64,000 nucleotides of DNA. Origin: Diphasiastrum complanatum. Its lineage: Eukaryota; Streptophyta; Lycopodiopsida; Lycopodiales; Lycopodiaceae. The DNA is taken from assembly GCA_029204225.1 (NCBI GenBank), contig CM055095.1, forward strand, positions 61,003,066 to 61,067,065, written 5' to 3'. A program made the translations under genes and the position numbers. The notes beneath the pieces were generated by a model. That model saw only the letters and a program-made list of their open reading frames with translations, had not been told where the DNA came from and made no database searches. This document shows, piece after piece, positions 1-12,579 of this stretch; position 1 is the stretch's first letter, and the number at the start of each line of letters is the position of its first letter.

Positions 1-114
1 CCGCTAGAGCCTAAGTGCCAATTTTTGTTGGATTATTATCCTTATAATCCGATTATTAATCTACATCCATTCATTTATCCAATTTCTACATATTTACTAG
101 GTTATCGCATAGTC

Positions 115-530
115 TGGTTTATGAGAGGGGGTTTCAGGTTTATGAGTATGGACTGTAGACATTATGAGAGGGGTTAACAGTTTACGCAGTGTGTCTGCAT
201 TAGTGAGATATGTCTATTGGTTTAAGAGAGAGGGGGTGATAATGGTTTGACATAGCGATTTATGATTTACAAGGAGGGGGGATAAGGGTTCATGAGACGA
301 GTTTAGGGTTTACAAGAGGGGCAAAGGTTTATGACAGGGGCCCAAATCATAAACCATAAATTTTGAATTCTTAACCTCATATCCAATGTCCTGAACTTTG
401 AACCATAAATCCTAAACTCTCAACCCTAAAACCTAAATCCAAACCCCAAATCATAAACCATAAACCTTGTATCCTTATAAAGCCCAATGCCCAATGCCTA
501 ATGCCTAAAGCCTAACCCATGCGAGAAATA
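115..530. repeat. Inverted telomere-like degenerate repeats
   Basis: The left half is G-rich on the plus strand with words such as GTTTAGGGTTTA and GGTTTATGAGAGGGG. The right half is the C-rich counterpart with AACCCTAAAACCTAAA and ATCATAAACCATAAACC. The switch occurs near 341, where GGTTTATGA faces TCATAAACC as a short hairpin. The units resemble the plant telomere heptamer TTTAGGG but are mostly TTTATGG-like variants. This is either an interstitial telomere-like patch or a small foldback insertion inside the LTR. Confidence 0.5.
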
Positions 531-538
531 GGGACAAT

Positions 539-540
539 GT

Positions 541-597
<57 letters not shown>
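539..597. repeat. (GT)n(GA)n compound microsatellite
   Basis: About 26 bp of GT repeats are followed directly by about 33 bp of GA repeats. Confidence 0.95.
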
Positions 598-600
<3 letters not shown>

Positions 601-1135
601 AAGTTAAATAAATCAAGTCAATTAGTCAATTGATCATAGAGTATTGTTGAAGCACTGCTAATTAGTGGAAGTGTATCAGATGGAGACGATCAGTGATTCA
701 GAGTTAGTTTTGAGTACGCAGTTGCATCCACTATTGTCTTGTGCTTTCTATCGATCTAATTTGTACATGCTACTTACTGAATTCAATCCTACAGTTTATT
801 GCGTTCAATCTTATGTCATGAAGAATGAATGCTTCTCTAATCTACTGTATTTTGATTATGTTCTCTTATAGTTTATTCTAAGCTATCGAACACTTTCACA
901 CAATAATATTATATCATTTTATGTTTGTCTACGAAATCAATCTCATAAATTCTGATGATTTCAAAGTTAGAATCAAGTAGAATCAAACGTGATGCTTGTC
1001 ACGATAGTATGGTTGGAATTGATAGGTGTAGTCATACGTTGTAGAGAGGATCATTCCGCAGAGCCCGATAGTTGCATCTATCGAACATTGTTTTTTCTAT
1101 TTGGCATTCTTTCCTTTCTCCATCAATTTAACTAT

Positions 1136-2813
1136 GAAATAATATCTTTTGAATAACATTTCTATGTATAATATTCTTTAACTTCCTCTCTTGTAGATGT
1201 TCTTATAACTAATTTAGTCACTTGTTTGTTGATGTTTTGGACATCAGCCTCTTTCATCATAGCTTGATACCACTTGGGAACCTTCATTTGAGTTGAATTG
1301 TATTTGTCAAGTAAGTTATGAGCAAATGTTTTACATGGTTATTCCAATTAGTTTGATAGGAAAAGAAAAATTACAAGTCCAATCTCCACCTTTTATGCAA
1401 TTCAAGGTGAAAAATGTTTCAAGTTGCTAGCAAGTATGCTAGTATAATTATTCTTCAAATTTGAAGTTTTTTTCAAAGAAAATCAAAAGAATGCTAACTT
1501 TGGTAACCAAGCAAAATGAAAAATTTTGTCTTGGTCCCCACTTGTGTTCCTTTTCCTTTGGTATATGTCACAGGCACCGCGATCGAATAATCAAGTGATT
1601 TACACTTGGCTTGCTTCAACATTGTTAGTGCTATATTTGGAATCCTAATCATCAATTGTACAATTGTAATATTGACTTTAGCCTCAAAAACTGTGCGATT
1701 TGTGTGAAATTACAACACTTTCTATAATTGTCCTGTTGTGTCTATCCTTTGGCCAAGTTTAGGTACCTCACGATTGGGCAAGTCCTTTCGTATGTTGTGA
1801 TACGAGCACGATGAATGATAATGGAAAAAAAAAGAAAAAGGATTCAATAGGAAAATGTTGTGATAGGCAAATGCAGCTGAAAGAAAATAGAAAACAAAAA
1901 CATGTTGAGATAGCCAAGGCCATTTGACTTAATTAGAGAGTGTTCCAAAAGTTGCAATAGATTATAACAATGTGCAAAGAAGAGAGTTATGGTAGAGTGG
2001 GGTATTGACAAGAAAGACACCACATGTTCAAGGAATTGACCAATCCATTATCAAAAAGTTGTCTTTGGATGAATTTTTGCTCTTTTTTCTACTCAATGGA
2101 AAGAATTGGATGAGGTTTAATTGAGCACAATAATCAACAGTCTAATTAATGATGTTAAGATAAGTGGCTGTGTTTGAAAGATCACATCATAATCATTGCA
2201 CTTGCGAATTTATGGAGAATCCATCAAGAAGGGGTTGTCCAAAGCTAAAGGGAGTGGATTTAATATCAAAATTGAATACATGATTACTAAGGAAATAAAC
2301 CATCTTCATCCAAGCATTTGCAAAGCACGTTTTAATATGGAGAGTGCACCCCAGCTATCTAAACAGATTTTTGATACATGATGCATTACAAATCACAAAG
2401 TTTGAGTCATGAATTAGGTTGGATGGATGGCCCAAAGAATTTGTTGATGTGACATCAGTTGGTTAACATGAAATGGATCTAAAGCATTGGAGTTGAGCTT
2501 GCCACACAACTACATGTAGATAATTGGCATGCTAAGTTAGAGAGTTGGAAAGTGCTAATGAGCCCATAAGCAAAAGCCAAAATGAAGGGATGTGCAACCT
2601 TACAATGAAAATATCCATGGAAGTTGGATGTGACTAATTACAATCTCTTTCTACCAAGTAGAAAAAATGACATATTTAGATTAGAAGCTTGGTAGCTTCT
2701 TTTGTCCAACAAAAAGCCAAATGATTGCTTTGATTTAGGCCCACAACCATAGTGTAGGACAGGGCATAAAAAACGAGGGTATGTGTAGCTACTAGATTAG
2801 GTCTTTTTTTATT
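1136..2813. other. AT-rich stretch, nothing recognised
   Basis: No recognisable gene, LTR border or RNA gene was found. The longest open frame (2196-2381, 61 codons) matches no family I know and lacks supporting context. The region is probably old decayed repeat DNA. Confidence 0.5.
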
Positions 2814-2821
2814 AGTGGAAG

Positions 2822-5800
2822 CGAGCAGCAAGATCTTGCTCCTTCGCCCGTGGGGTCCTCCTCTGATGCTGAAGAGCCTTTGGTTTCGGCGGCACTCACC
2901 GGCACGCAGCCTCCCTCACCTGTGAGTCTCAGTTTTGATCTACAGCCTACTGAGTTGACTCGTTGGGCAGATTATCCTGAGGATCAACCTGATGCTCTAA
3001 TGCGGACGCCCTTTGCCTTGGTGCAGGGGCTGATACCTCCCTCAGTGGCAGCACCCTCTCTGTCCATGGCAGCCCGTACTAGCATGGGCTCACAGGCGCC
3101 CCCCTCGGCGGCTCTGCCTGCCGGATACCTACGGCTGCAACCATCACTAAGAAGCGCTCTACGGCGATGAAAGCCTCTAACAGACTTACTATAGTGAAGA
3201 GGGACTTAAGGGCCAAGCTCCTTCCTGAGTGGCACGGGAGACTCTCTCGCCACATCAGCCTTTGTCTGCTTCTCCTCTTTCGACGTTTTCTGAATGAATC
3301 TGTATTCTTGGAATGTCCGCGGCCTGAATGATCTAGTACGCCGCACCTGTATGGATCAAGTCCTGGCCTCTTATCCTTCCAAGAATGTCCTCATTGCCTT
3401 GCAAGAGACAAAACTGCGAGAATTTAATCAGCATTGCCTTATCAAGAAATTTGCGGCCACCTTTCATTATGGTGTTTCTCCTGCCCAAGGCACTCGAGGG
3501 AGAGTTCTAACGCTTGTTTCCCGTGATTGGCAGGTGCTCTCCACTTCTACTGATTTAGCGGCAGGTGGGTCCTTTTTCGCCTTCGCAAGCTAGGTTTTAC
3601 CTTCTCTGTCCTTAACCTCTATGCTCCCTGTCTTACTTCTGAACGCATAGACTTTTGGTCGTCCTTGCCGCCTATTCCAGACGACCGCTTGATTGTTTTA
3701 GGGGTTCTTTAACATGTACCTTGACCCTTCTGATGGGCCGCATGCTATCATGCCCTCTGAATACGCTACATGGTCTTTGTTTCAGTCTTCTCACTCTCTT
3801 CTTGATGCCTCTCCTGTCTTGCAACAGTTCTCGCATCACACTTGGACTAACTGTAGGCTGGGACTGTCTTTCTGTTCGGCAAGGTTAGACCATTTTTACC
3901 TTTCCTCTTCTGCTAACTGGCTTCGTCTCTTGGACATTGAGACTCATCAATTTACCACCCTCTCTGATCACAGTGCTGTTTTCCTTCGTTGTTCGTTTCT
4001 CGCCCTTCCGTCCAACTCTTTTCACTCTCCCTACATCATGAATTCCACTCTCCTGTCTTCTCCGTCCATTCGAGACGCGCTGCAGGCTACCCTTGTCTCT
4101 TCCTCCTCCTTTGCTGCCATGCTTACTAACGGCTCTGCCTTTCTTAGACATGCTGGCCAGCCACTCTCTCGCTCTCGTTCCCAGCTTCGCTCCTTGGTGG
4201 TAACCCTCCTTCAGGGCATAACTGCGGCCCAAACTTCTGCTAAGGACTCCACACTTTACTCGGATCTTCAGCTGCGTTGCCAAGTCATTTTGCGTCGCCA
4301 TGATTATCACCTTGCCACTGGCCTTATGCTTCGCGCGAAACTCAACTGGCTTCGCCAGGGTGATTTGCCTTCTTCCTTCTTCTTTCGTGCCTTATGCCGG
4401 AAGTATTCTTCCTCCTTTATTCACTCTCTTTCCGTCTCTGGTGCTATCCTCTCTGATTCCGCTTCAATGGTTCAAGCGTTTCTTTCTTTGTTTCGATCTT
4501 TTGAGCCCGCGTCGCCTCCGAACCCTCTACGTCTTCGTTCCTTTTGCCGCACTGAGCGTTTCCTCTCCTCTCATCAGGTTTCCTTGCGGGAGGCTCCCTT
4601 CACTTTGACTGAGCTGCATGCTGCCCTACTCTCTTTGCCTCTTGGCAAAACTCCTGGACCAGATGGAGTTATCCCTGAATTTTTCCTCCAGTTCTAGGAG
4701 TTGTTGGGCCCAGGGCTGCTTCACGTCGCCAACCTCGCTTGCTCTGCTTCTGTCCTGCCTGCGTTCATGTCTGAAGGCTTGATCAAATTCATCCCTTAAT
4801 TTTTTTCGCCTCTGCTCATCTCGGATTTCCGTCCACTCACTATGTTAAATACCCCCTATAAGATCTTGGCCAAAGCCATGGCTCGCCGTCTATCTCCCCT
4901 TCTTCAGTCTCTCCTTTCTCCCGAGCAGTTTGGCTTTGTCAAAGGTCGAAACATTATGGATTCTATCCTCAACGTTTGGACGTCTGGACTTGGACAAAGC
5001 CTTTGATCGGCTCGGCTGGGACTATATTTGGGCTTCTTGTCAAGCTCTTGGCTTTTCCTTGTCTTTTTTGAATTTTGTGAGTGTCCTATATCAGTCTTCC
5101 TCGGCCAGAATTCTCTTCAATGGCTGTCTTTCTTCGAAGTTTGCCCTTACTTGTGGTATTCGACAAGGCTTTACCCTTGTCTCCTATGTTGTTTGACATC
5201 GCTACTGAACCCATGTCTTGTGCTTTCCATGGAGCTGCCTCGCTGCCTGCTCTCTACCGGTAGGGAAGCTACGGTACCTTGCCTATCACATCCTTACCAA
5301 ATCCCTTCCTTTGTTTTCCAAGTGGCCTTTCCTTGATGATCGCCTTTGTCCACTCTGCCAGCTGGCTGAAGAAACGGTGGAGCACTTATTCCTTCACTGT
5401 TATCAACATGTTTGGTTGGATTTGAGCCACATTTTCTCACGGTGGTGCCTCACCTTTTCTCTGGACATGGCTACTATCTTGTTGGGGGATTCAGTTTTGA
5501 CAGATTCTTCTACTCTTACCCTTTGGCATGTGTGCAGGCTAGCGGTCTTGTGGATGATTTGGCTAATCAGGAATCTTCAGGTTTTTGAGGGGGAAGCCCC
5601 CTCTTTGTCTACCACGACTTGTATTCGGCTAGCTATGTACTTTTTGCATTCTACTTAAAGTTGTTTTTCAGACTGCTACCCTGCGTGGTATGCTAGAATA
5701 TCTATTTTTTGGGATTCTGACAGCTCTGTAAGTTACAGTAGTTTTTGGCCATGGAAGCCGTTGTCTATTTTTTTGTACATTTGTGAATATCTAATAGTGA

Positions 5801-5823
5801 AATTAAGCTTTCAAAAAAAAAAA
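2822..5823 (+). mobile_element. L1-type LINE, internally deleted
   Basis: A non-LTR retrotransposon that ends in an 11-base A run (5813-5823). The 8-bp word AGTGGAAG occurs just before it (2814-2821) and just after the A run (5824-5831), so the ends are supported by a target-site duplication. The order is a proline/serine-rich stretch from 2850 that may be the end of ORF1, then endonuclease from 3294, reverse transcriptase, and a C-terminal zinc-binding domain. At about 3 kb it is roughly half the usual plant L1 length. The RT catalytic YADD region is missing, so it cannot move by itself. Confidence 0.85.
3294..5658 (+). pseudogene. L1 ORF2 remnant (endonuclease, RT, zf-RVT)
   Basis: The natural start is at 3294, where MNLYSWNVRGLND matches the N-terminal endonuclease motif of plant L1 ORF2, followed by LQETKL. 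A frame change near 3590 and another near 3705 break the domain. The GDFN motif appears as GGFFN near 3705, and the terminal SDHSAV is at about 3965. RT starts with LGKTPGPDG (about 4640) and continues with PLTMLNTPYKILAK, EQFGFVKGRN, DKAFDRLGWDY and the RQG block near 5160. It then jumps, without the YADD block, to a zinc-binding end with CPLCQLAEETVEHLFLHC at about 5348. At least four frame breaks and a deletion near 5200-5270 make it dead. Confidence 0.85.
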
Positions 5824-5831
5824 AGTGGAAG

Positions 5832-8800
5832 TTGATATGGATTCAAAATATGATTTGTAAGTGGGGTTAAGAATGTGACGTAGTCATTAATATAGGGGTA
5901 GGGAAGTAGAGAGAGTGGGGTTAGTGGTGAGTTAGATTTTGGGGATATATAATTTTGACCATCGAATGTGCCATGTCATATGGATCATTTTATATTGCTT
6001 GTCTTCCCTTATTGGCATGCTTCTCGTGATTTACACAATTATGATTATTGAAAGTTCCTTTTTTGAGTTAGAAAAGGCCTTGATGAGAGTCTTGCATATC
6101 CTATATGAAATTAGTTACAATTTACATCTTGAGTTTGTCATATATTTGTGAATGAGGTGACAGCCAAACATCAACATAAAAGGACTACATCCAGTGGCAA
6201 AATGCTTTGCACTATTGTACGCAAACTCAACCACTAAAAAGTACTTTATCCAATTTGATTGTCGCTTGGAATATTATGCCTATCCACTGGTTTTTGGGTG
6301 ATCAATAGATGAGAGATTATTAGTGGTTTGTAATCTGTCAAAGATTGATTGCTGGATTTTGTCACTAAGTTTGGAATCATGTGTTGACAGATTCTCCTCA
6401 ACCTCAGATGCTCTGCCATGCAGCCTACCTCCTGAGCCTGAGAAGAATGTAAAAACTTGCCTTCTCTTTCCATTCTCTTGATTATGCCTTCTTACAAGAT
6501 CAATAGACCAGATAGTTCCAAGATCCGACTACTGTCAATAGCGGAGTCTGTCTCACACACAGATCCGGAACTGCTCTTACCACTGGTGCTCATGTTGTAG
6601 TATGTTCATTTTGCCGGTTAGAGGATGAGATCAAGGTCTCAAACACTTTGTTGTTTATGGTGTAGCACTTGCCAAATGGATCAACTAACTATGTTACAAG
6701 GCAAGCCATAATGAACAAGCTCAAGCTTTTCATTCCAGCACATTTCCTCATCTTTCTTGATCCTAGGAACCGAAATGAAAAGAAGAATGCTAATCTACTT
6801 GCAAAATCAGAAACCTAATCTAGAACATACATCTAATCAAATGCAAGAAATAGAAAACTAATTGGACAACATTACAAATGCCCAAGAATCAAGAAACACA
6901 CATTTCTTGATTGTTAGACATTCCAAGAACATCAAGAACTAGGATGTTAGTAAATTTGCAAAGTCTCAACCACAAACCTAGTCTCTAGTTTACTTGAATG
7001 CTTGAGTCCTACATTAATCCATAAGAACAAGAAATGGAATGCAAGAACTAATCCACAACTATTCCACATTGCATAAAGAAAGAACAAGAAATTTAAACTA
7101 AATCCACAACCACATATGAAAGATGGAAGGGCAAGATCATAAATGCATCACTCAAGAGAACATGATCAAGGAGCTAGTTGAATGCACAAAACTCGTGGAG
7201 GTTCTTGACATTAGAAACATGGAGTAGTTGCATTTACAAAAATCTCCCTTCTAGGAAGAGGGGATTTCTTAAATAAGCAAGAGAGCTACTTAGGTGGAGC
7301 CCAAGTGGCAATTCGACAATAAAACAAATTACAAGTGGAATTATCTTCTCCACTAGAGGTCACCATCAAAAGGTGACTCACTCTACTTTTCTAAGAGGGG
7401 TCTACTTGATTTAATTCCAAATGCCTAGAAATACTAGTTCTTACATGGTCATTCCATCTTTTGGGATTCACCGTGAGGTTCACATAATTTCTTCCTATCA
7501 TTCTTAACTAGAATTTCTCGGCTCTCATTCTTCATCCATCCCTCTTCCTTCAGAGACCTTTTTAGTCTCAACAGGTTTTGATGTGCATATAGCTTTACCA
7601 ACAATGGTGGGCTTAAAGCACAATTCGCTTGCCATTTGTAACTTCTAGTTTATTTGTTTTTTAGAAAAGCATGCAAATATTTGCAATAGATAAATATGCT
7701 TCTCATAACCTTGCTTTCTCCACACACCTAGTCTTAATTCCTCACTCTTGTGCTTGTCATATGCACAATTTTTTGCAACATGATTGCATTAGAGTTTCAC
7801 GTATTTTTTTGGATGACAAAATAATCTCCGATGCTTTGGGACGCTTTTTAAAAATCGTGAGATACTCAAAGACTTGTGATAATTGAGACTCTAGCGCCAA
7901 CCTTTCAAAAGCTTTTTGTTGTGACCAAGTTTTCCAATCCTCAAAATGGTAGAGTTTACTCCTCTCTATTAGCATGTCAAATGGGTTTCAAGAGGTGCCT
8001 TTTTTAATCTTTGAGGAGGCCCTTGCCCCTTGGTTTCTATTGGCTACTTCAAGAAGGTAGGATTGAAATCCTAACCCTTCAAAAGAAACACATTCTAATC
8101 TTTGGTGCACAAAGAAACACACCCCACCTACCACCATTTTGACTTTGACTACTTGACAAAAACTTAGTAACTTAGTTAACTTAAACTTTGGCCTTCTTAA
8201 CATTATTTTAATTACATGGCCCAAAGTCTAGTTTATTGAAAATACATTATTTACAAGTGCTCATTGGGCGATGGGCTTACGCTCGCAGGATGCCACAACC
8301 TCGCAACTTATTTTACTACTTTCGGCTATTTTATTTATATATAGAGAATACCCACAACAAGGCCTTCGACCTAAAGTAGTGTCGGTCCCTCGACACTATG
8401 CCGGTAACTTCGTCCATGTATTCGACATGTGCGACATTGCGCTGATCCTTGGCTGGAAAAAAAACCTTGTGGACGCCCTCGATCCAAAACTAGGCTATCC
8501 AGGTCTAAAATTTATGTGGCCATGGGTGGCCTAACATTGCCGCTCTATAGTACACTCGGGCCACTGGAAGTTGGTCTTCCATTTCATTGACGCCAGGGTC
8601 GTGTTCGGATCAAAAAATGGTGGTGGAAGAAAATTGTCCCATTGTGTGGGGACCGTTAGCAAAAATTCTAGGTCCCGGGCGAATTCGGCTGTCGCGCGAA
8701 CCATTAGATCAGGGCATGTAAGATATCTCTTTGAAAATTGGACGAGAGCCCTTTTGGCATCTACGTCTGTACCCCATACATGCTCGGAATAGATCTTTGG

Positions 8801-9904
8801 CCTGTTTAATATTTGGATAGTGATCTGGTTCACCAAATTAGGGGTTCCACACTCCAAAATGACAACAACAACGAAATGGAGCACTAAGGCTTGACAACTA
8901 GTACTTAGAAATAAATGGGGTGGCTAAGGCGGTACCCAACTAGCCACTTACTTAAGAAATACAAAAGTCTTGCTAAGGCTTCCCAACTAGCAAGAAGATT
9001 AATCTAAATTATACTTAACACCCAAAAGGTAATAAAATGAGATTGCGGCTACTACTAAGCAAATAAGCAATAATGAACATGCCACAATAAAACCAATGAA
9101 AAGGAGGCAAGAAGAGGCCCGAGCACCTTCCCTCAAGCTTATGAAGAAATCGTCATGCTCAATAATGTGGGTGTTGTATGTGTTTTCATGAGTAACCAAA
9201 ATGCAAGTGTTTTCGATGTATCTATAGGAGTGGCTCATGACTCTATACTAGTGATGAAAACTAGGTTTTTAAGCAAACTATCGATTGTTTTAGTCGACGT
9301 ATCCTTCTCAAACGATTGCTCGTCCAATTATGAGTAAAATTGAGATCCTCCTTCATGACTAGTTTTGGTCTATTATTTGTTTGATGATTGTTATTGGCAT
9401 TTTGATTTTTTGGAATGATTAGAAGGTTTGGAGGGTGCTGGTACAGTACACATGCAGCATCAGGCCGTACATCCACATGTGTGAAGAGTTTCGCATGATT
9501 GTGGAGCCAATTTGTGGAGTTCAAGCCAAGATGAGCTATAAATCAATATATTGGTTTGTGTTCTAGGTATTAGATCTTGATAGGATCTAATTAGGTGATT
9601 TCTCCATCATTTATAGGATCAATTGGACTTATTTTGCTGATTTTCAGCACTAAGGATTGTTAGAATGAATCCATTTAGAAGACGTAAGAGAAGGAGCTTC
9701 AAAAAACAAATTTCTTGTACAGACTAGAAAGTTGTTGTTTACAAATCCGATTGATTGATATCAGAACTAGAAAGTTCTATTACAAGAAATGAAGCGGGTC
9801 TTGTTTCACCTATTAAGAGTTGTATGACTGTTGAGCATTTTTTAGGAGCTTCGTTTTGTTTAGTTAAAGAAGGCTGTTCAAAGTTATTCTATTTGGCCTT
9901 CCAC
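5832..9904. other. Decayed repeat DNA without a gene
   Basis: Mostly AT-rich sequence. 6900-7520 has the look of an old LTR or element leader (many short near-repeats of words like AAGAACTAG and TTGAATGC) but I could not find a partner copy or clean ends. Frames at 8271-8534 (plus) and 8531-8884 (minus) are open by chance or belong to an unknown element; neither shows a motif I recognise. A minus frame at 9261-9524 may be part of the gypsy element whose gag lies at 9905-10185, but this is only position-based. Confidence 0.4.
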
Positions 9905-10185
9905 TTGCACATTGAATCATCAAATATTTGGGCTAACTTAATGGCATGTTCTAGAGTTGTAGGGGAGTTCCTTTGAACCTCCACCTTATACTCTTCCCAG
10001 TGCCCACAAATAAACTCTCTGATTTTCTAATAATCATCAATATTTTTCACTTTCAAGATTGCTTCTCTGTGTTGAGAGATGTACTGAGTCAAGGACTTGT
10101 CAATGACCAACTTTTTTCATGCTTCCCAAGCCCTATCAAGCACCAGTAAGAACTCTCGTAGGAAAGCCTCCTCAAAAGCTTTTTA
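9905..10185 (-). pseudogene. Ty3/gypsy gag capsid fragment
   Basis: Reading the minus strand gives the pattern of a retrotransposon gag capsid: LDRAWEA, DKSLTQYISQ, IREFICGHWEEYKVEV and LEHAIKLAQIFDD. This order (trailing helix, the FxxGL-like block, then the Ala/Leu helix) is that of the Retrotrans_gag family. At least two in-frame stops interrupt it, one after RAWEA and one after NIDDY. No LTR or pol could be tied to it with confidence. It is a short decayed fragment. Confidence 0.65.
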
Positions 10186-11553
10186 TGATCAGGGTGTCCG
10201 TCCAATCTCCTAGAAGTTCATTTAGCACTTGTGGGCTAGAGATAAGCTAGCTTCTAGGGCTTGCGTGTGGTATGAAATTTGCTTTAAGGCATGTATATTT
10301 TTTCACTTGCTTAAGAAAGTTTGTAGAATATATGTATTTCTGTCTTTTTCTTTCCCATTAAAAGTTGGAAGTTTTAAGTCTTTGAAGATGTCAGGATTGG
10401 CTCCAGGAATTGATTCTTCAAGGTTTGCAAAATTCATGGGAGAGTCCAACAACTATGATGACGTAGGATTGTGTAATTGAGACTAAGTAGGAGTATTGCC
10501 CTTAGCTACATTTGCAATTAACCTAGCTAAGTTCGCAAAGGATTTAAGACTATTTAATTTAAATCCTCTATTTCTATTAATAGAGTAATATATTGTTCTT
10601 TAGTAATGAATTCTTCAATATAATTAATGTGCTCTTAGTCTAAATCCGTTTGTAACTTTCGTCTTTCTTATCTCAAAGCTACTTCTTCTAGTTCATCGAT
10701 GCCTCCTACTAGGAAAAGTAAATTTTTCAAAGAAGTGGTATATTGGAAGGTGGAATGAAAGTTTAACTAGAAGAAAGTTCAAACTCAGAAAGAAAGTTCA
10801 AACTCAAAAAGAAAATTCAAACTTCAAAAAGAAAAAAAAAAAAAAAAAACTTAGCTCTAGCTTAGGACCACTACCAAAGAAGTCGTCCAAACCCCTTAGT
10901 TTTCCATTGAATTGGTACTTCTTGGGAACAGTAATGAACAATCGCCTTGATTATGCAATTTGTTACTAGATGAAACTCCAAAAGTGTGGCTTCTCATATC
11001 AACATAGACTTTGATGTTGCTTCCAAATCAATAGTTCTTTTTTACTAAATCCGCCTTTGAACTTAGTGCTAGAACCACTTTTGAAATCAATTTGGAACTA
11101 CCTTTGAAATCAGCTTGAATATACAAGGAATAGCATGAGTTTGTGTTGGAGAAATGGCTACAAAACCAATGGAAGGGGTGCACTGGAATTTGGTTACTAA
11201 GTTGCTCAATTTTTGCAAGGAATTAAATGCTGAAAAACATAAAAACAAGAAGGCCACACAAGGATTCATAGAAGAATAAAGTACAAAATATAGTAGAATT
11301 AGTCTAGACCCTTTAGTACCCTAAAGGCAGTATCCATGTAGCTTCTATCTTGCTCACATGGACCTCATGGGCTACCACTCAAGCTAAGTACCTTATACTA
11401 AACAACAACAAAATAATATACAATGTACAATGGAACCATCTAGGCATTAGTGCCCATCAAATTCCTATATTACTCCTCCCTAATGATCAATTTGTTAGGC
11501 TTTGTGCCAAATAAACATCTCAATTTTTCAAATCTCTCTTTACTCGATTCAAT
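10186..11553. other. AT-rich stretch, no gene seen
   Basis: Contains a small tandem repeat and A run at 10771-10850. Otherwise I see no coding motif, LTR border or RNA gene. Open frames of 60-99 codons here lack any recognised pattern. Confidence 0.45.
10771..10850. repeat. Short tandem repeat ending in poly(A)
   Basis: About four imperfect copies of a 20-bp unit built on AAGAAAGTTCAAACTC, running into a pure A tract of about 18 bases. Confidence 0.75.
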
Positions 11554-12458
11554 TTGTCAATTTTTATGCAGGATTCTCTGGAAAAATTTACTCATCATTT
11601 TGATATGTTGCCAAAGCTTGGAAACTCTCATGTTGCTTTCGGAATTTTCACTCAGTGCTTTGCCCAACGTCCTATCTTTTGCGTTTTGTTTCTCCTTCAC
11701 CCAACTTGGTGGCAAATCAGTGTTTGGTATCTCAAAGGGGCTTGGTTAGTTACATGTCCATTTCTTCCACTATTGCAACTCTCCTCTGACTTGTTTATCA
11801 CTACTCTTCATACCAGATTGGGACTTCCACATCCAGTGTTAAGTGGGCTCTCTAAGTGTTCATGTGGGCATGTGTTGGATTCTTTGGGTACCCATCTTAT
11901 GTGGTGCCCCTCAAGTGGTGATCGTATTGTGTCACATGGTTCCATTCGTGATGTTCTTGCATCTATTGCTCATGATAGTGGCTTCCATGTTGTTTGAGAG
12001 CAGATACACATTTTGCCAGGGCCATCTGGACAATCATCTCGTCGACGTGTTGACCTTGTTCTCTCGTGTGAGGAAATTCGCACTCTTGGAGATGTCGTTA
12101 TAGTTGATCTCTCTCGACAGGACCTTCTTTGTCGTTCTTCCAACATGCAAGGGGCTGCGGCACCTCACGCAGCTCAAGAGAAAGAGAGAGATTATTATGT
12201 CGTGCATCTGGTGAAGAATTCATCCCCTTTGCTTTGAAAACATATGGATGTCTTCATAAGAAATTTAATGATTTCTTGTCATTGTGTGCGGAGCTTGTTG
12301 TGAAGCGCCAAGGACAAAGTGTAACGTTACCATCTATCATTGTATCTTTCTATCGTCAACGTATTTCTATTGCATTGCAACGTTCAAAGCTTCCTACATT
12401 ACCTATTACTACAACTATTCTAGTTAGTGACTTACATCAAGCAATAGGTTTTGAGTAA
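11554..12458 (+). pseudogene. Non-LTR polyprotein C-terminus with restriction-like endonuclease
   Basis: The reading frame holds LRTRLGLPHP-like sequence, then a zinc finger C-x-C-x9-H-x3-C (CSCGHVLDSLGTHLMWC, near 11857), then a SHGSIRDVL helix, EQIHILP, and the pair RRRVDLVL and VVIVDLS. A CCHC finger followed by a basic/His-Asp block and a PD-(D/E)xK-like nuclease core is the C-terminal arrangement of R2-like, restriction-like-endonuclease non-LTR elements. The tail, FYRQRISIALQR, looks like a natural protein end. A TGA at about 11995 and a frameshift near 12200 break it. The text before 11750 (LPKLGNSHVAFGI) may be the thumb side of an RT, so most of the RT is missing. The family call is by motif order only. 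Confidence 0.55.
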
Positions 12459-12579
12459 TTAGTTTAATATTTTATGTTTTACTAAGCTTTCTAGCTTAAT
12501 AACTCTGCCAATGGGCATTATCTTTCTATCTACTTTCATCTAGTTGTACATTGATAGGTTTTCCCATCCTTCGATAATC

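Larger units (their letters stand above)
26..1135 (+). mobile_element. Copia-type solo LTR, diverged
   Basis: The stretch starts with TGTTGGATTATT, as does the LTR at 57146. Its last 250 bp follow the same word order as the end of that LTR: a match around TTTATTGCGTTCAAT, then GATTTCAAAGTTAG, AACGTGAT, and a block like ATAGGTGTAGTCAT. No primer-binding site or coding region follows, so this looks like a solo LTR or broken end. The middle (about 115-600) does not align with the other copy and is occupied by telomere-like and dinucleotide repeats. The right edge is approximate. Confidence 0.6.

Noticed and set aside
3885-4310. 141-codon basic minus frame
   Set aside because: Antisense of the L1 ORF2 region.
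8271-8884. Two overlapping open frames, possible small gene
   Set aside because: No motif, no start or splice context, and repeat-like surroundings; left as unannotated DNA.
10834-10850. A run as the 3' end of a LINE
   Set aside because: No LINE coding sequence upstream; it continues a tandem repeat.
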